A stretch of 64,000 bases of DNA, taken from Virgibacillus salexigens. GTDB lineage: Bacteria > Bacillota > Bacilli > Bacillales > Amphibacillaceae. A program made the translations under genes and the position numbers. Within the stretch, counting starts at the first letter, position 1; every line of letters begins with the position of its first letter. Under the pieces are notes generated by a model. The model did not search any database, had not been told where the DNA came from, and was given only the letters and a program-made list of their open reading frames with translations. The stretch covers positions 111,020 to 175,019 of the forward strand of contig NZ_BNEO01000006.1 in NCBI RefSeq assembly GCF_014905415.1, read 5' to 3'. Shown here piece after piece: positions 54,247 to 61,378 of this stretch.

Positions 54247-54918
54247 ATGCCAACTTCTTATATGGACTATACAAAACCAGGTGTAGCGTTTTTTTCTGAT
54301 GTAAACAAAAACCGCTTATTTACTAGAAATGATGAAAATTACATTAATCAATTGGGACGAAATGAATTAAATACACTAGGTAATGTGTCGATGCTTGATA
54401 TCTACTTAAGTAATGGACGTGTTGTTGAGCCTCATTATCATCAAAATGCTTCAGAGCTTGTATATTGTATCAGTGGGTCAGCTGTTGTCTCTCTAATTAA
54501 TCCTTTCAATAATGAAGTTTCTAACATCCCTATAACACCTGGGCAAGTAGCAAATATCCCTCAAGGATGGTGGCATTGGGAGGAAGCAACCAATAATAAT
54601 ACGCATCTTTTTGCCATCTTTGATGCGCCTTATCCAGAATATATTCTTGGATCGGATATACTTACAAAAACGCCTGTTGAAATCATGGCACATACGTTTT
54701 GCTTAGATCCTGAAACTTGGAAGGAAGCAATCGCTCCTATTAACGAATCCATTATTATTGGACCAACGGATGAATGCACAAGAGAAAGAGAAGACCATCA
54801 AGGTTATTCCCAGCCATATTACCCTGAAACTAATACAAATTATCCGTATACTGTTCCACAATATGGATACATGCAACCCTACCCTAATTATTATTATCTA
54901 GGCTACGGATACCAATAA
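54247..54918 (+). CDS. Cupin protein with Tyr-rich C-terminal tail
   Basis: 223 aa. Residues about 45-150 form a single cupin barrel ('VVEPHYHQNASELVYCISGS' with the metal-binding His/Glu set and 'GQVANIPQGWWHWEEATNN' with the second motif). The last 40 residues are Tyr/Pro/Asn/Gln repeats ('YSQPYYPETNTNYPYTVPQY', 'NYYYLGYGYQ'), a composition typical of spore coat and crust proteins that cross-link through dityrosine. I read it as a spore-surface cupin; that is inference. ATG 54247 follows AAAGGGAG at a long 12-nt spacing; TTG 54235 is too close to it. Confidence 0.75.
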   Translation: MPTSYMDYTKPGVAFFSDVNKNRLFTRNDENYINQLGRNELNTLGNVSMLDIYLSNGRVVEPHYHQNASELVYCISGSAVVSLINPFNNEVSNIPITPGQVANIPQGWWHWEEATNNNTHLFAIFDAPYPEYILGSDILTKTPVEIMAHTFCLDPETWKEAIAPINESIIIGPTDECTREREDHQGYSQPYYPETNTNYPYTVPQYGYMQPYPNYYYLGYGYQ

Positions 54919-55010
54919 AAGATAAGCGCTTTTGCTGTAAGAAAGAATAGGCAACAGCCTTTTCATTTTGGAACATATTTCCTGTTCTCGCATGATATAT
55001 ATAATATGGG

Positions 55011-55709
55011 GTGATACAAGTTTTCAAATTACTCATCTTAATTTGTGTGATAACTGCTTTATTCTATTTCAGTGTGAAAAATCAAGATCTAGGAACTACT
55101 GAATTGATTAGCATTATCTTGTATCCCATTTCACTACTCACACTATATTTAGCACGTTTGCAGTTTCAAGCAAATCATGCACCCGTAATTACAATAACTA
55201 GTAATAAATTGAGACAATCTAATCAGATGGATGAAAGCCGCTTTAATATTACAGTAAAGAACCTTGGTAATGGTGTATGCATTGATTCCTTCTTATTATT
55301 AAAAGAAAAAGACGTAAACAATCGAACACAATATTATATGTCTAAACCAGAACGAGAAATACAACCTGATACAGCAATAGAATTTACCATTACGAAAGAG
55401 GAGAGTTTCGAACATGATGTTCAATATATGCTCGTTTATATGGATTTTTTCGGCCATAAATATTTGGCAAGCAATGTTCATAGGGGACGAAAATCGTATG
55501 ACTATAAACACTTGGAAAGGTTAACCCAGCCATCGAAACAGCTGTTTTTCTTGCACCCTATCTATTTAAAATTTTTATGGTGGCGTCATAAAGCAATTAA
55601 ACAACAAAACACTTACCGATATCATCATTTAGCAAAAATAAAAGCAACACGGGAACAATTAAAGGGATTGGATCTATATTTCGAGCCAGAGGATAAAACT
55701 AAAAAATAG
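55011..55709 (+). CDS. Membrane-anchored protein of unknown function
   Basis: 232 aa: two N-terminal helices ('VFKLLILICVITALFYFSV' and 'IISIILYPISLLTLYLARLQ'-like region) then a beta-rich soluble domain ('FNITVKNLGNGVCIDSFLLL') and a basic C-terminal part ('KFLWWRHKAIKQQNTYRYHH'). The start is GTG 55011, the first possible codon after an in-frame stop; no ribosome site is visible, but TATAAT lies at 55000-55005, so a leaderless mRNA is possible. I do not recognise the family. It borders the phage-like region. Confidence 0.6.
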   Translation: MIQVFKLLILICVITALFYFSVKNQDLGTTELISIILYPISLLTLYLARLQFQANHAPVITITSNKLRQSNQMDESRFNITVKNLGNGVCIDSFLLLKEKDVNNRTQYYMSKPEREIQPDTAIEFTITKEESFEHDVQYMLVYMDFFGHKYLASNVHRGRKSYDYKHLERLTQPSKQLFFLHPIYLKFLWWRHKAIKQQNTYRYHHLAKIKATREQLKGLDLYFEPEDKTKK

Positions 55710-55730
55710 CCCCCACGTTGCTGTGGGGGC
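55709..55730. terminator. Bidirectional terminator between converging genes
   Basis: GCCCCCAC and GTGGGGGC (8 bp, 6-nt loop) with TTTTTTAG on the minus strand. It ends the amidase transcript and probably the 55011 gene, whose stop it touches. Confidence 0.85.
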
Positions 55731-55736
55731 AATAAA

Positions 55737-56501
55737 TTATCTCGTGTAATAGCGAACATAACTAGGATTCGCCGTAATATATAAACCACTTTTAATCTGA
55801 TACATATACCCGCCATCTACTGGGAACCTGTCCTGAATGACAGTAAAAACATCTCCTTGATTAACTACTACTGCTTTATCACCCCAATTCGCTGTATGAT
55901 AGGTCCAAAGGGAATCTACTAACACTTCAACAAATTTCTCATTGTCATTGGTAGATTCTACTAGACCAAATGCGTTAGCGAGCCCAACTGCATGTCCACG
56001 GGCTATTGCTGTAAGAAAGGTATCACTTTTTAATGCCGCAGCATCCGAAGTATTATCAATGAACCCATTTTCTGTGAGCACAGCTGGCATTGCTGATTCT
56101 CTCAACATATGAAAATTTGCTTCTTTTATGCCACGGTCTTTAAAATCCGTTTCAGCCACTATCGCATGATGCACCAAACGACGTAACCGATTTGTTTCTT
56201 CCTTTCCTTCGTAGTTACCATTAAACGTATACGATTCAAATCCTGTCCCCCCACCAGCATTTATATGAACGGAAACAAGATAATCTGCCCCCCAACTATT
56301 TGCCATTGCTGTTCGTTGATCTAGAGATAACGTCTGGTCAGTCGTTCGGGATAGCATCACAGAGTGACCCTCATAATCACTATTTAAAATATCTCTTAGT
56401 TTTAGTGCAATAGCTAATGTAACGTTCTTTTCTTGTAAACCATTCCCTACAGCTCCTGGATCAGAGCCGCCATGTCCTGCATCAATAAATAATTTTGTCA
56501 T
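55737..56501 (-). CDS. Phage-type N-acetylmuramoyl-L-alanine amidase (endolysin)
   Basis: 254 aa from ATG 56501 with TTGGAGGAG upstream; the frame extends 16 codons further. Amidase_3 domain: zinc ligands in 'FIDAGHGGSDPGAVGNG' and 'YLVSVHINAGGGTGFE', catalytic Glu in 'VLTENGFIDN'. The last 70 residues resemble an SH3-like wall-binding domain ('FVEVLVDSLWTYHTANWGDK'). With the XhlB- and XhlA-type genes upstream it forms a PBSX-like lysis cassette that cuts peptidoglycan stem peptides. Confidence 0.9.
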   Translation of the reverse strand: MTKLFIDAGHGGSDPGAVGNGLQEKNVTLAIALKLRDILNSDYEGHSVMLSRTTDQTLSLDQRTAMANSWGADYLVSVHINAGGGTGFESYTFNGNYEGKEETNRLRRLVHHAIVAETDFKDRGIKEANFHMLRESAMPAVLTENGFIDNTSDAAALKSDTFLTAIARGHAVGLANAFGLVESTNDNEKFVEVLVDSLWTYHTANWGDKAVVVNQGDVFTVIQDRFPVDGGYMYQIKSGLYITANPSYVRYYTR

Positions 56502-56566
56502 AGTATCTCCTCCAATTAGTATTTTTATATAGAAAAACGGCTTGTCCAAGTGAACTAGCCGTTTGA

Positions 56567-56803
56567 CTACGAAATAAGTTTTGATTGTTTTAATACTTGT
56601 TGTTGCTGCTTTCCCTTAACAGTTACATAGTTGTTTTTAAACCATGCCCATCCGCTTGCAACTGCCGTGAATAGTAAGGAAATGACCTCTCCCCACCTCT
56701 CTTGGCTGCCCGGTATGGGATGTAGGTTAAAGGCGATAAGAAATTGGTTTATTAACGCCAAAAGCAAAACTATGGTACGCACCCATGTAGCCTTGTCCAT
56801 CAT
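56567..56803 (-). CDS. xhlB: Phage holin, XhlB/SPP1 type
   Basis: 78 aa with a hydrophobic N-terminal helix ('TWVRTIVLLLALINQFLIAF'), the conserved 'LHPIPGSQERWGEVISLLFT' stretch, a second helix ending 'GWAWFKNNYVT', and a basic tail. The pattern is the SPP1/XhlB holin family that lets endolysin reach the wall. GGAGG precedes the first of two ATGs. It directly abuts xhlA. Confidence 0.88.
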   Translation of the reverse strand: MMDKATWVRTIVLLLALINQFLIAFNLHPIPGSQERWGEVISLLFTAVASGWAWFKNNYVTVKGKQQQQVLKQSKLIS

Positions 56804-57082
56804 TTAACCTCCTTGAAAGACACTTGTGAAAAACAATGCTAAGGAACCACCGATCAGCCCAGTAACAACAGCTGACACGATTGCCTTTGTGACCATTCTC
56901 CTAATCCATTTCGTATCTTCCTTTATTTCATTTAATGTCTGACGTAGCGCAAATATCTCTTTATCATGCTCTAGGTCTTTGAGCTTTAATTCGTTTATGC
57001 TTTGCTTTAGATCATTCTGCTCTGTTTTAATTACATCTATATCCTGTTGGATTATTTCTTCCCAGGATACTTTTTCTTTCAA
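56804..57082 (-). CDS. xhlA: XhlA-type phage lysis protein
   Basis: 92 aa: a coiled-coil N-terminal part ('IIQQDIDVIKTEQNDLKQSI', then 'HDKEIFALRQTLNEIKEDTK') and a C-terminal membrane helix ('AIVSAVVTGLIGGSLALFFT'), as in B. subtilis XhlA (89 aa). The start is TTG 57082, because AAGGAGG lies 8 nt upstream; the frame opens 8 codons earlier without a ribosome site. XhlA acts with the holin at the membrane. Confidence 0.88.
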   Translation of the reverse strand: MKEKVSWEEIIQQDIDVIKTEQNDLKQSINELKLKDLEHDKEIFALRQTLNEIKEDTKWIRRMVTKAIVSAVVTGLIGGSLALFFTSVFQGG

Positions 57083-57333
57083 CGACTCCCCCTCCTTATC
57101 TGACAAAATTGGTTAAAGAGGATTAAGAATCATCACAATACCAAATTGATAGTTTACAAAAGCATTATTCTTTCACCCCCATTAAAAAAGCCCTAAATTA
57201 CGTATGGACGCATTTACGACTACTAATTTATTCGTACAATTATTAGTTTAATGTCATTTCGGACAAGAGCGGTTGTTATGGGCATGGAGCTTGTTTCATT
57301 GAACTGTATTCTATATCTATACCTTTCCTAGTT

Positions 57334-57756
57334 TTACATATGTTCGGGAGTCTGTGTAAATTGGGAAAGCTTGTAAATAATTGATCGTTTGATGTTATAT
57401 ATTCGCTTCCTCGGTAATCCCATATATTTACTAATTGCTGTTATTGTCATCCCATCTAGGATGCATTCTAATACCGCTATCTCTTCAGGGTCATCAATAG
57501 CAGATAACCGCTCTTGAATATAGATAACTTTCTGTTCAAGTTTCGTGATCCACGCATATTTCCTCTCTCTCCGAATGACTTCTTTAGCAACCGGATCACT
57601 CACACCTCCTCTAGCACGAGGAAGGGTTGATTCAATTCCAGATTTAGCCACCATTCTAGTTTCTACACCATTACTTACTATAGCATGCTGCCTATTAATT
57701 TCTTTTATCATCCAATTGTAATCCCTCAAGATGCTCTCGATTTCTTCTTTGTTCAT
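57334..57756 (-). CDS. Phage transcriptional regulator, ArpU/RinA-like
   Basis: 140 aa from ATG 57756 (GGGGGC upstream). The N-terminal half is helical and charged; the C-terminal 'EEIAVLECILDGMTITAISK' with 'YMGLPRKRIYNIKRSIIYKL' forms a sigma-70 region-4-like helix-turn-helix, as in phage late-gene activators of the ArpU/RinA type. Here it is 250 bp upstream of the lysis genes with no structural genes between, so most of the prophage is gone. Confidence 0.75.
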   Translation of the reverse strand: MNKEEIESILRDYNWMIKEINRQHAIVSNGVETRMVAKSGIESTLPRARGGVSDPVAKEVIRRERKYAWITKLEQKVIYIQERLSAIDDPEEIAVLECILDGMTITAISKYMGLPRKRIYNIKRSIIYKLSQFTQTPEHM

Positions 57757-57895
57757 GAAAACCAGCCCCCTTATCAAAAAGTAATTGAGCATAATCACTT
57801 CTAACGATCGGAGATAAAGCACCGGTACGTTGATCATTTCGATATTCATTCACAATCCAACAAATATCATGATTGTCTGTATGATTTTTGTTCAT
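57695..57895 (-). CDS. Small phage protein of unknown function
   Basis: 66 aa from ATG 57895, with AAAGGAGG 7 nt upstream. The product begins 'MNKNHTDNHDICWIVNEYRN' and ends basic and acidic by turns. Its 3' end overlaps the first 62 bp of the ArpU/RinA-like gene in another frame. Both genes have their own ribosome sites, the kind of packing seen in phage genomes. Family not recognised. Confidence 0.6.
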   Translation of the reverse strand: MNKNHTDNHDICWIVNEYRNDQRTGALSPIVRSDYAQLLFDKGAGFHEQRRNREHLEGLQLDDKRN

Positions 57896-58031
57896 TGACA
57901 TCCCTCCTTTACAATTACCATATATTTCTTATAGAACGTTTGTTCTCATATTACATTGCTAAAATAGAAATGTCAAATTCTGTTCTTGCATTTTAAGCAG
58001 AACTTTTTTCTCTTTTAGAAATTATGTTACG

Positions 58032-58046
58032 ATGTAACTGTTACAT
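58032..58046. promoter_or_regulatory. Operator of the phage-type repressor
   Basis: ATGTAAC-T-GTTACAT, a perfect 7-bp inverted repeat with one central base, ends 16 bp before the repressor start. An extra half-site (GTTAC, 58026-58030) overlaps it. Confidence 0.65.
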
Positions 58047-58062
58047 AGAAAGCGGAGTTTGC

Positions 58063-58407
58063 GTGGATATAGGAAAGAGAATCATTGAATTAAGAGAAGA
58101 CCAAAATTGGAGTCAGCGTGAATTAGCCAAACAAGTTGGCTTAAATGTTAGCGTGATGAATCGAATTGAATTGGGAGAGCGATCCATTAAAGACCACGAA
58201 CTAGACAGATTTGCGACGAAATTAGGAGTTACTACGGATTTTCTATTAGGAAGGTCGGATCAGCCAACATTATCCGAAGAAGAAGCATTTGCAGCCTTCC
58301 GTAATGATCCATCACTGGAAAGGTGGTACAAGGAATTACCAAAGAATAACGAAGAAGATCTTCGTCGCCTCAAACGGATTTGGGAAGCATTTAAAGAAGA
58401 ATATTGA
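58063..58407 (+). CDS. ImmR-like XRE-family repressor
   Basis: 114 aa. I place the start at GTG 58063 with GCGGAG 5 nt upstream; an in-frame ATG at 58024 lies upstream of the operator. Helix-turn-helix: 'NWSQRELAKQVGLNVSVMNR', then 'KDHELDRFATKLGVTTDFLL'. An acidic C-terminal tail follows ('PTLSEEEAFAAFRNDPSLER'). Followed by an immA gene, as in ICEBs1-like elements where ImmR holds the element dormant and ImmA cleaves it. Confidence 0.87.
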   Translation: MDIGKRIIELREDQNWSQRELAKQVGLNVSVMNRIELGERSIKDHELDRFATKLGVTTDFLLGRSDQPTLSEEEAFAAFRNDPSLERWYKELPKNNEEDLRRLKRIWEAFKEEY

Positions 58408-58498
58408 CATAATATGTATCTATCTTTCGGTGTACATGAATGTACACCATTAATTTTAACGAAATAAGAACACACATTCTTTTAAAAAGGGGAGAACA

Positions 58499-58990
58499 AT
58501 GATTATTTACTCAAGAACGGAAGACTATATTAGGCGTCTTTTAACAGAAGTAGGCATTCATACACCGCATGAATTAAAAATAAAAACCCTCTCCAATACC
58601 TTGGGTATCTCCGTTTATTTTTGGGAATTCAGCAGCGAAAGTGTTTGTAAAGGTGGTAGAAACTTGATTTTCTTAAATAAAACCAAGAATAAACAAACAC
58701 AGTGGCAGGAATTCACTCATGAAATTGCTCACAATCTTTGGCACGCAGGAAGATAAGAACATATGCCTCACTTATTTGTTGAGCTGCAAGAATGGCAGGC
58801 AAAATATTTTAGCTATCATTTATGCATACCAACATTCATGTTACAACAAATTGGCATGGTTTCCCCTTATCAAATGATGGAATTATTTAACGTAGAGTAT
58901 GACTTCGCATGCCATAGGTTAGAAATGTATGAGAATAAGCTCTTACATGATTCCAATAAGCCATTTACATTAAAAGATAACCAGTTTTGA
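58499..58990 (+). pseudogene. ImmA/IrrE metallopeptidase interrupted by an in-frame TAA
   Basis: Codons 1-85 encode the N-terminal region and the active site ('EFTHEIAHNLWHAGR', HExxH). A TAA at 58754-58756 follows directly. The same frame continues with 'EHMPHLFVELQEWQAKYFSY' to 58990, the C-terminal half of the family. Together 164 aa, about the length of ImmA (169). CAA to TAA is the simplest cause. The zinc site survives, but the third ligand and the helices that complete the fold are cut off. AAAAGGGGAG precedes ATG 58499. Confidence 0.88.
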
Positions 58991-59053
58991 GCTTAAGAAA
59001 AAACTCCCCATCTTTTACAGATAGGGAGTTCTTGATATTACTTCAATTTATCT

Positions 59054-59193
59054 TTAATATTTATACGATTGACCTCCATCAATAGGAACAACAGCCGCAT
59101 TAATAAAACTAGCTTGATCAGACAATAAAAATGCAACCAAGTACCCCACTTCTTCTGGTTTTCCAAAGCGTTCCATCGGATTCGGTTCAACAA
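59054..59193 (-). pseudogene. C-terminal remnant of an SDR oxidoreductase gene
   Basis: The minus strand encodes the end of a classical SDR: 'NPMERFGKPEEVGYLVAFLL' then 'INAAVVPIDGGQSYKY' and stop. The Rossmann and active-site parts are missing; homology stops near 59195, where another gene's 3' end begins on the other strand. Confidence 0.85.
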
Positions 59194-59195
59194 TT

Positions 59196-59308
59196 GGATT
59201 CTAAATGGTTTCAAGGAAACTCAAGAAGAATTTATAGAGGAAGTTATTGATTTAACAAAAACGCATATTTATTCATTTGAATATATTCGTACAAATAATG
59301 AAGATTAA
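59196..59308 (+). pseudogene. C-terminal remnant of a second gene, perhaps a TetR regulator
   Basis: Plus strand encodes 'ILNGFKETQEEFIEEVIDLT' and 'THIYSFEYIRTNNED', then stop. It has no start or ribosome site. Its helical, charged character would suit the tail of a TetR-type regulator, which often sits divergent from an SDR gene; the identity is a guess. Confidence 0.5.
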
Positions 59309-59320
59309 ATAATAAAGGAA

Positions 59321-59354
59321 AAGGCTTTTGTGAAATAAACAAAAGCCTTTTTTC
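59321..59354 (+). terminator. Terminator behind the truncated plus-strand gene
   Basis: AAGGCTTTTG and CAAAAGCCTT (10 bp) followed by TTTTTC. The DNA from 59355 to 59654 shows no gene. Confidence 0.75.
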
Positions 59355-59654
59355 ATGGGATAATATAATAAAACTATTATGCTCAACTTGACTATATCCT
59401 CCTTAGTGAACCTTGTACACCAATTGGGTAGTATCTTAGGAGTCATGACTGTTTCTATTAGGATATTTTGATGTTTTTTTACTTGTTTTTAATGGCATTT
59501 AATTGGAGAATATCATCTAATTGTTCAGACACAATTTGATTAGTTTCTTTATAGAGGTGACTATATTTACAGTGGTTTGTACATTACTGCTAATCGGACT
59601 TATGTAAGGTTTACTTAAAGAAACTTTCCAATGTTCACTATTTATAGTTATACT

Positions 59655-59688
59655 AAAACCTCACTCTACTAATGTAGAGTGAGGTTTT
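59655..59688. terminator. Terminator of the bacteriocin-like operon
   Basis: A perfect 15-bp stem (AAAACCTCACTCTAC and its complement) with a 4-nt loop and flanking A/T runs, 10 bp past the small membrane gene. Confidence 0.85.
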
Positions 59689-59698
59689 ATTACATTCA

Positions 59699-59941
59699 CT
59701 ATTGAGTACTATAATTTTTTTTCATTTTAAGAGCAAATACAAATGCAAGTAGGCTTGATAATAAAGCCAGCCCATATAATACTAAAGAATACATATTATT
59801 AAAGTATACAGCTAGGGAAGTAGATGCTACAACTAAGAATAAATATGCTGCGGCAATTTTGTTCTTTTGTTTATTTCTTCTAGAAATAACTCCAATGGAA
59901 ATCATCATTAAGATTAATACGGCTGATACTATAAATTCCAT
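59699..59941 (-). CDS. Small three-helix membrane protein, possible bacteriocin immunity
   Basis: 80 aa, three hydrophobic segments ('FIVSAVLILMMISIGVISRR', 'AAAYLFLVVASTSLAVYF', 'LVLYGLALLSSLLAFVFALK') and basic loops. GGGTGA precedes ATG 59941. It starts 27 bp after the stop of the secreted Cys-rich protein and shares its terminator. Tiny hydrophobic proteins encoded right after a membrane-active bacteriocin are usually its immunity factor. That role is inferred from position and size. Confidence 0.65.
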   Translation of the reverse strand: MEFIVSAVLILMMISIGVISRRNKQKNKIAAAYLFLVVASTSLAVYFNNMYSLVLYGLALLSSLLAFVFALKMKKNYSTQ

Positions 59942-59968
59942 TTATTTCACCCACTTACTTATTTATTA

Positions 59969-60667
59969 TTATTCCCAACTTCCTGCTAAACAACCTCCAA
60001 TAGCGCCAGAATTAAACCCTAATACGCCTGCTGCGCATACTATACAAGCAGTTCCAGCGGTAAGGGCACAAGCAAAGCCACAGACGGAAGAAATGAAACC
60101 AGCTGCTATCCCTGTTATACCCATACATTCTAAGAAATTATCCCAGTTTACACCCATTGGTTGAATTTCTCCACCATGTTTTTCTTGGTATTCTTTAGCA
60201 GTTGTAAATTTTTCATCTGTAATTTTTTGTGCTTGGACTTTACCGTTTAGTAGTAGTTCAATTTCAAATGTACCTTTATCAGATTTAGATACGTATAACT
60301 CTGTATAATGTAATACTTCTCCATTACTATCAAAATAAACGGAGATATTACTAATTTCATTATAATTTTCCCCATCAGTCACTGGAATAGTTAAAGCTTT
60401 AATATTGGATTCTTTAACATTGTATGCTTTTGCATTATCATACTTGAATAAATTATTGTCAATCTCTAAAGTCGTGGAAAATTCATCGAATTTTGATTTT
60501 AGCTCATCAAGGCTATTTTTATCTTGAATTTCTTCAAAATTATCTAATTCTGCTAACATTTTCTCTTGGTTTAATTCATTTTCAGTTTTTGTTGATGCAA
60601 ATGCTTGATTTACTGAAAATGATAATAAAATCGCCATAATAGTTAAAATGGAATAAACTTTTTTCAT
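59969..60667 (-). CDS. Secreted precursor with six-Cys hydrophobic C-terminus (bacteriocin-like)
   Basis: 232 aa. Sec signal peptide 'MKKVYSILTIMAILLSFSVN' with cleavage after QAFA. A hydrophilic pro-region of about 145 residues follows. The last 58 residues, after 'GGEIQPMGVNWDNF', form a Gly/Ala-rich hydrophobic domain with six Cys spaced C-x15-C-x3-C-x7-C-x2-C-x14-C, ending 'GFNSGAIGGCLAGSWE'. The architecture (signal, proregion, Cys-rich hydrophobic peptide) resembles halocin C8-like bacteriocin precursors, in which the proregion can act in immunity. GGGAGA precedes ATG 60667. No processing or export genes are nearby. Confidence 0.65.
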   Translation of the reverse strand: MKKVYSILTIMAILLSFSVNQAFASTKTENELNQEKMLAELDNFEEIQDKNSLDELKSKFDEFSTTLEIDNNLFKYDNAKAYNVKESNIKALTIPVTDGENYNEISNISVYFDSNGEVLHYTELYVSKSDKGTFEIELLLNGKVQAQKITDEKFTTAKEYQEKHGGEIQPMGVNWDNFLECMGITGIAAGFISSVCGFACALTAGTACIVCAAGVLGFNSGAIGGCLAGSWE

Positions 60668-60951
60668 GAAATCTCCCTCTCCTATTTATTTACATAGAAT
60701 GATCTCATAAAAAGGTAATTATTTCAATATAATTCCGAATTTTTACATATAACAAATTAATATAGGTTTATTATAGTATATAAACACCGCATCAAATGTT
60801 AGATATTTTTACTTCTTTCGTTCACTGCATACCTGCTAGCCTGGACAAGGTAAGCGTGAAAATAAATTTCTTGTAGTTATATTAATACGACGTCCAGTAC
60901 TTCTTCTTAGCAAGAAATTTATAAGGGGCTTCCTCTATTGATAACAAAAAT

Positions 60952-60981
60952 AGGCTTTTACCCAATGAAGAGTAAAAGCCT
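60952..60981 (-). terminator. Hairpin downstream of the tRNA-Thr fragment
   Basis: AGGCTTTTAC and GTAAAAGCCT (10 bp) with TATTTTTG on the minus strand, 24 bp beyond the 3' end of the tRNA remnant. Confidence 0.7.
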
Positions 60982-61004
60982 GTAATATCAAGGTTTTTTA
61001 AGAG

Positions 61005-61051
61005 AGCTTCCAAGCGGACTTGAACCGCTGACCCCCACCTTACCATGGTGG
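61005..61051 (-). pseudogene. tRNA-Thr (GGT) 3' fragment, candidate att site
   Basis: The minus strand carries an anticodon arm (CCACC-ATGGTAA-GGTGG, anticodon GGT), a variable loop, a T-arm (AGCGGTTCAAGTCCGCT) and the acceptor 3' strand TGGAAGC. The acceptor 5' strand and D-arm are absent: upstream DNA is unrelated. Such 3' halves are left where an element integrates into a tRNA gene. Confidence 0.85.
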
Positions 61052-61239
61052 CTGAGTAGGAAATATCATAATTAAACCAACTAGAAAACACTTATTCTAG
61101 CAACATTTCCAAACCAAAATAAATAATCCTAAAATTATAGAAACAAAAAAATTCGTCGGCAAGAATGTCGGCAGAAGTCATAGATGATAAAAACGAGTTT
61201 CTACCTATTATAAGACAATTTCATTTTATATATAAATAA

Positions 61240-61275
61240 CCCACACTGTTTTAGTGTGGGCTTTCTTGTTGTTTA
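61240..61275 (+). terminator. Hairpin with T-rich tail
   Basis: CCCACACT and AGTGTGGG (8 bp, 5-nt loop) followed by CTTTCTTGTTGTTT. No plus-strand gene ends into it now. The rest of 61052-61378 shows nothing. Confidence 0.55.
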
Positions 61276-61378
61276 ATCTATCCAAACATCTAATACTTTA
61301 TAATGATAAATTAGCTACTTTTATGTATTTTCTATCCTACTTTTTTTACTTTTAAGGTTATTTATAATTATATATGTA

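Noticed and set aside
58754..58756. Programmed readthrough of the immA stop codon
   Set aside because: TAA is the least leaky stop, no stimulatory structure is evident behind it, and the neighbouring prophage genes are decaying, so a nonsense mutation is simpler.
60882..61091. 69-codon minus-strand frame
   Set aside because: It runs through the tRNA-Thr fragment and terminator, so it is not a real gene.
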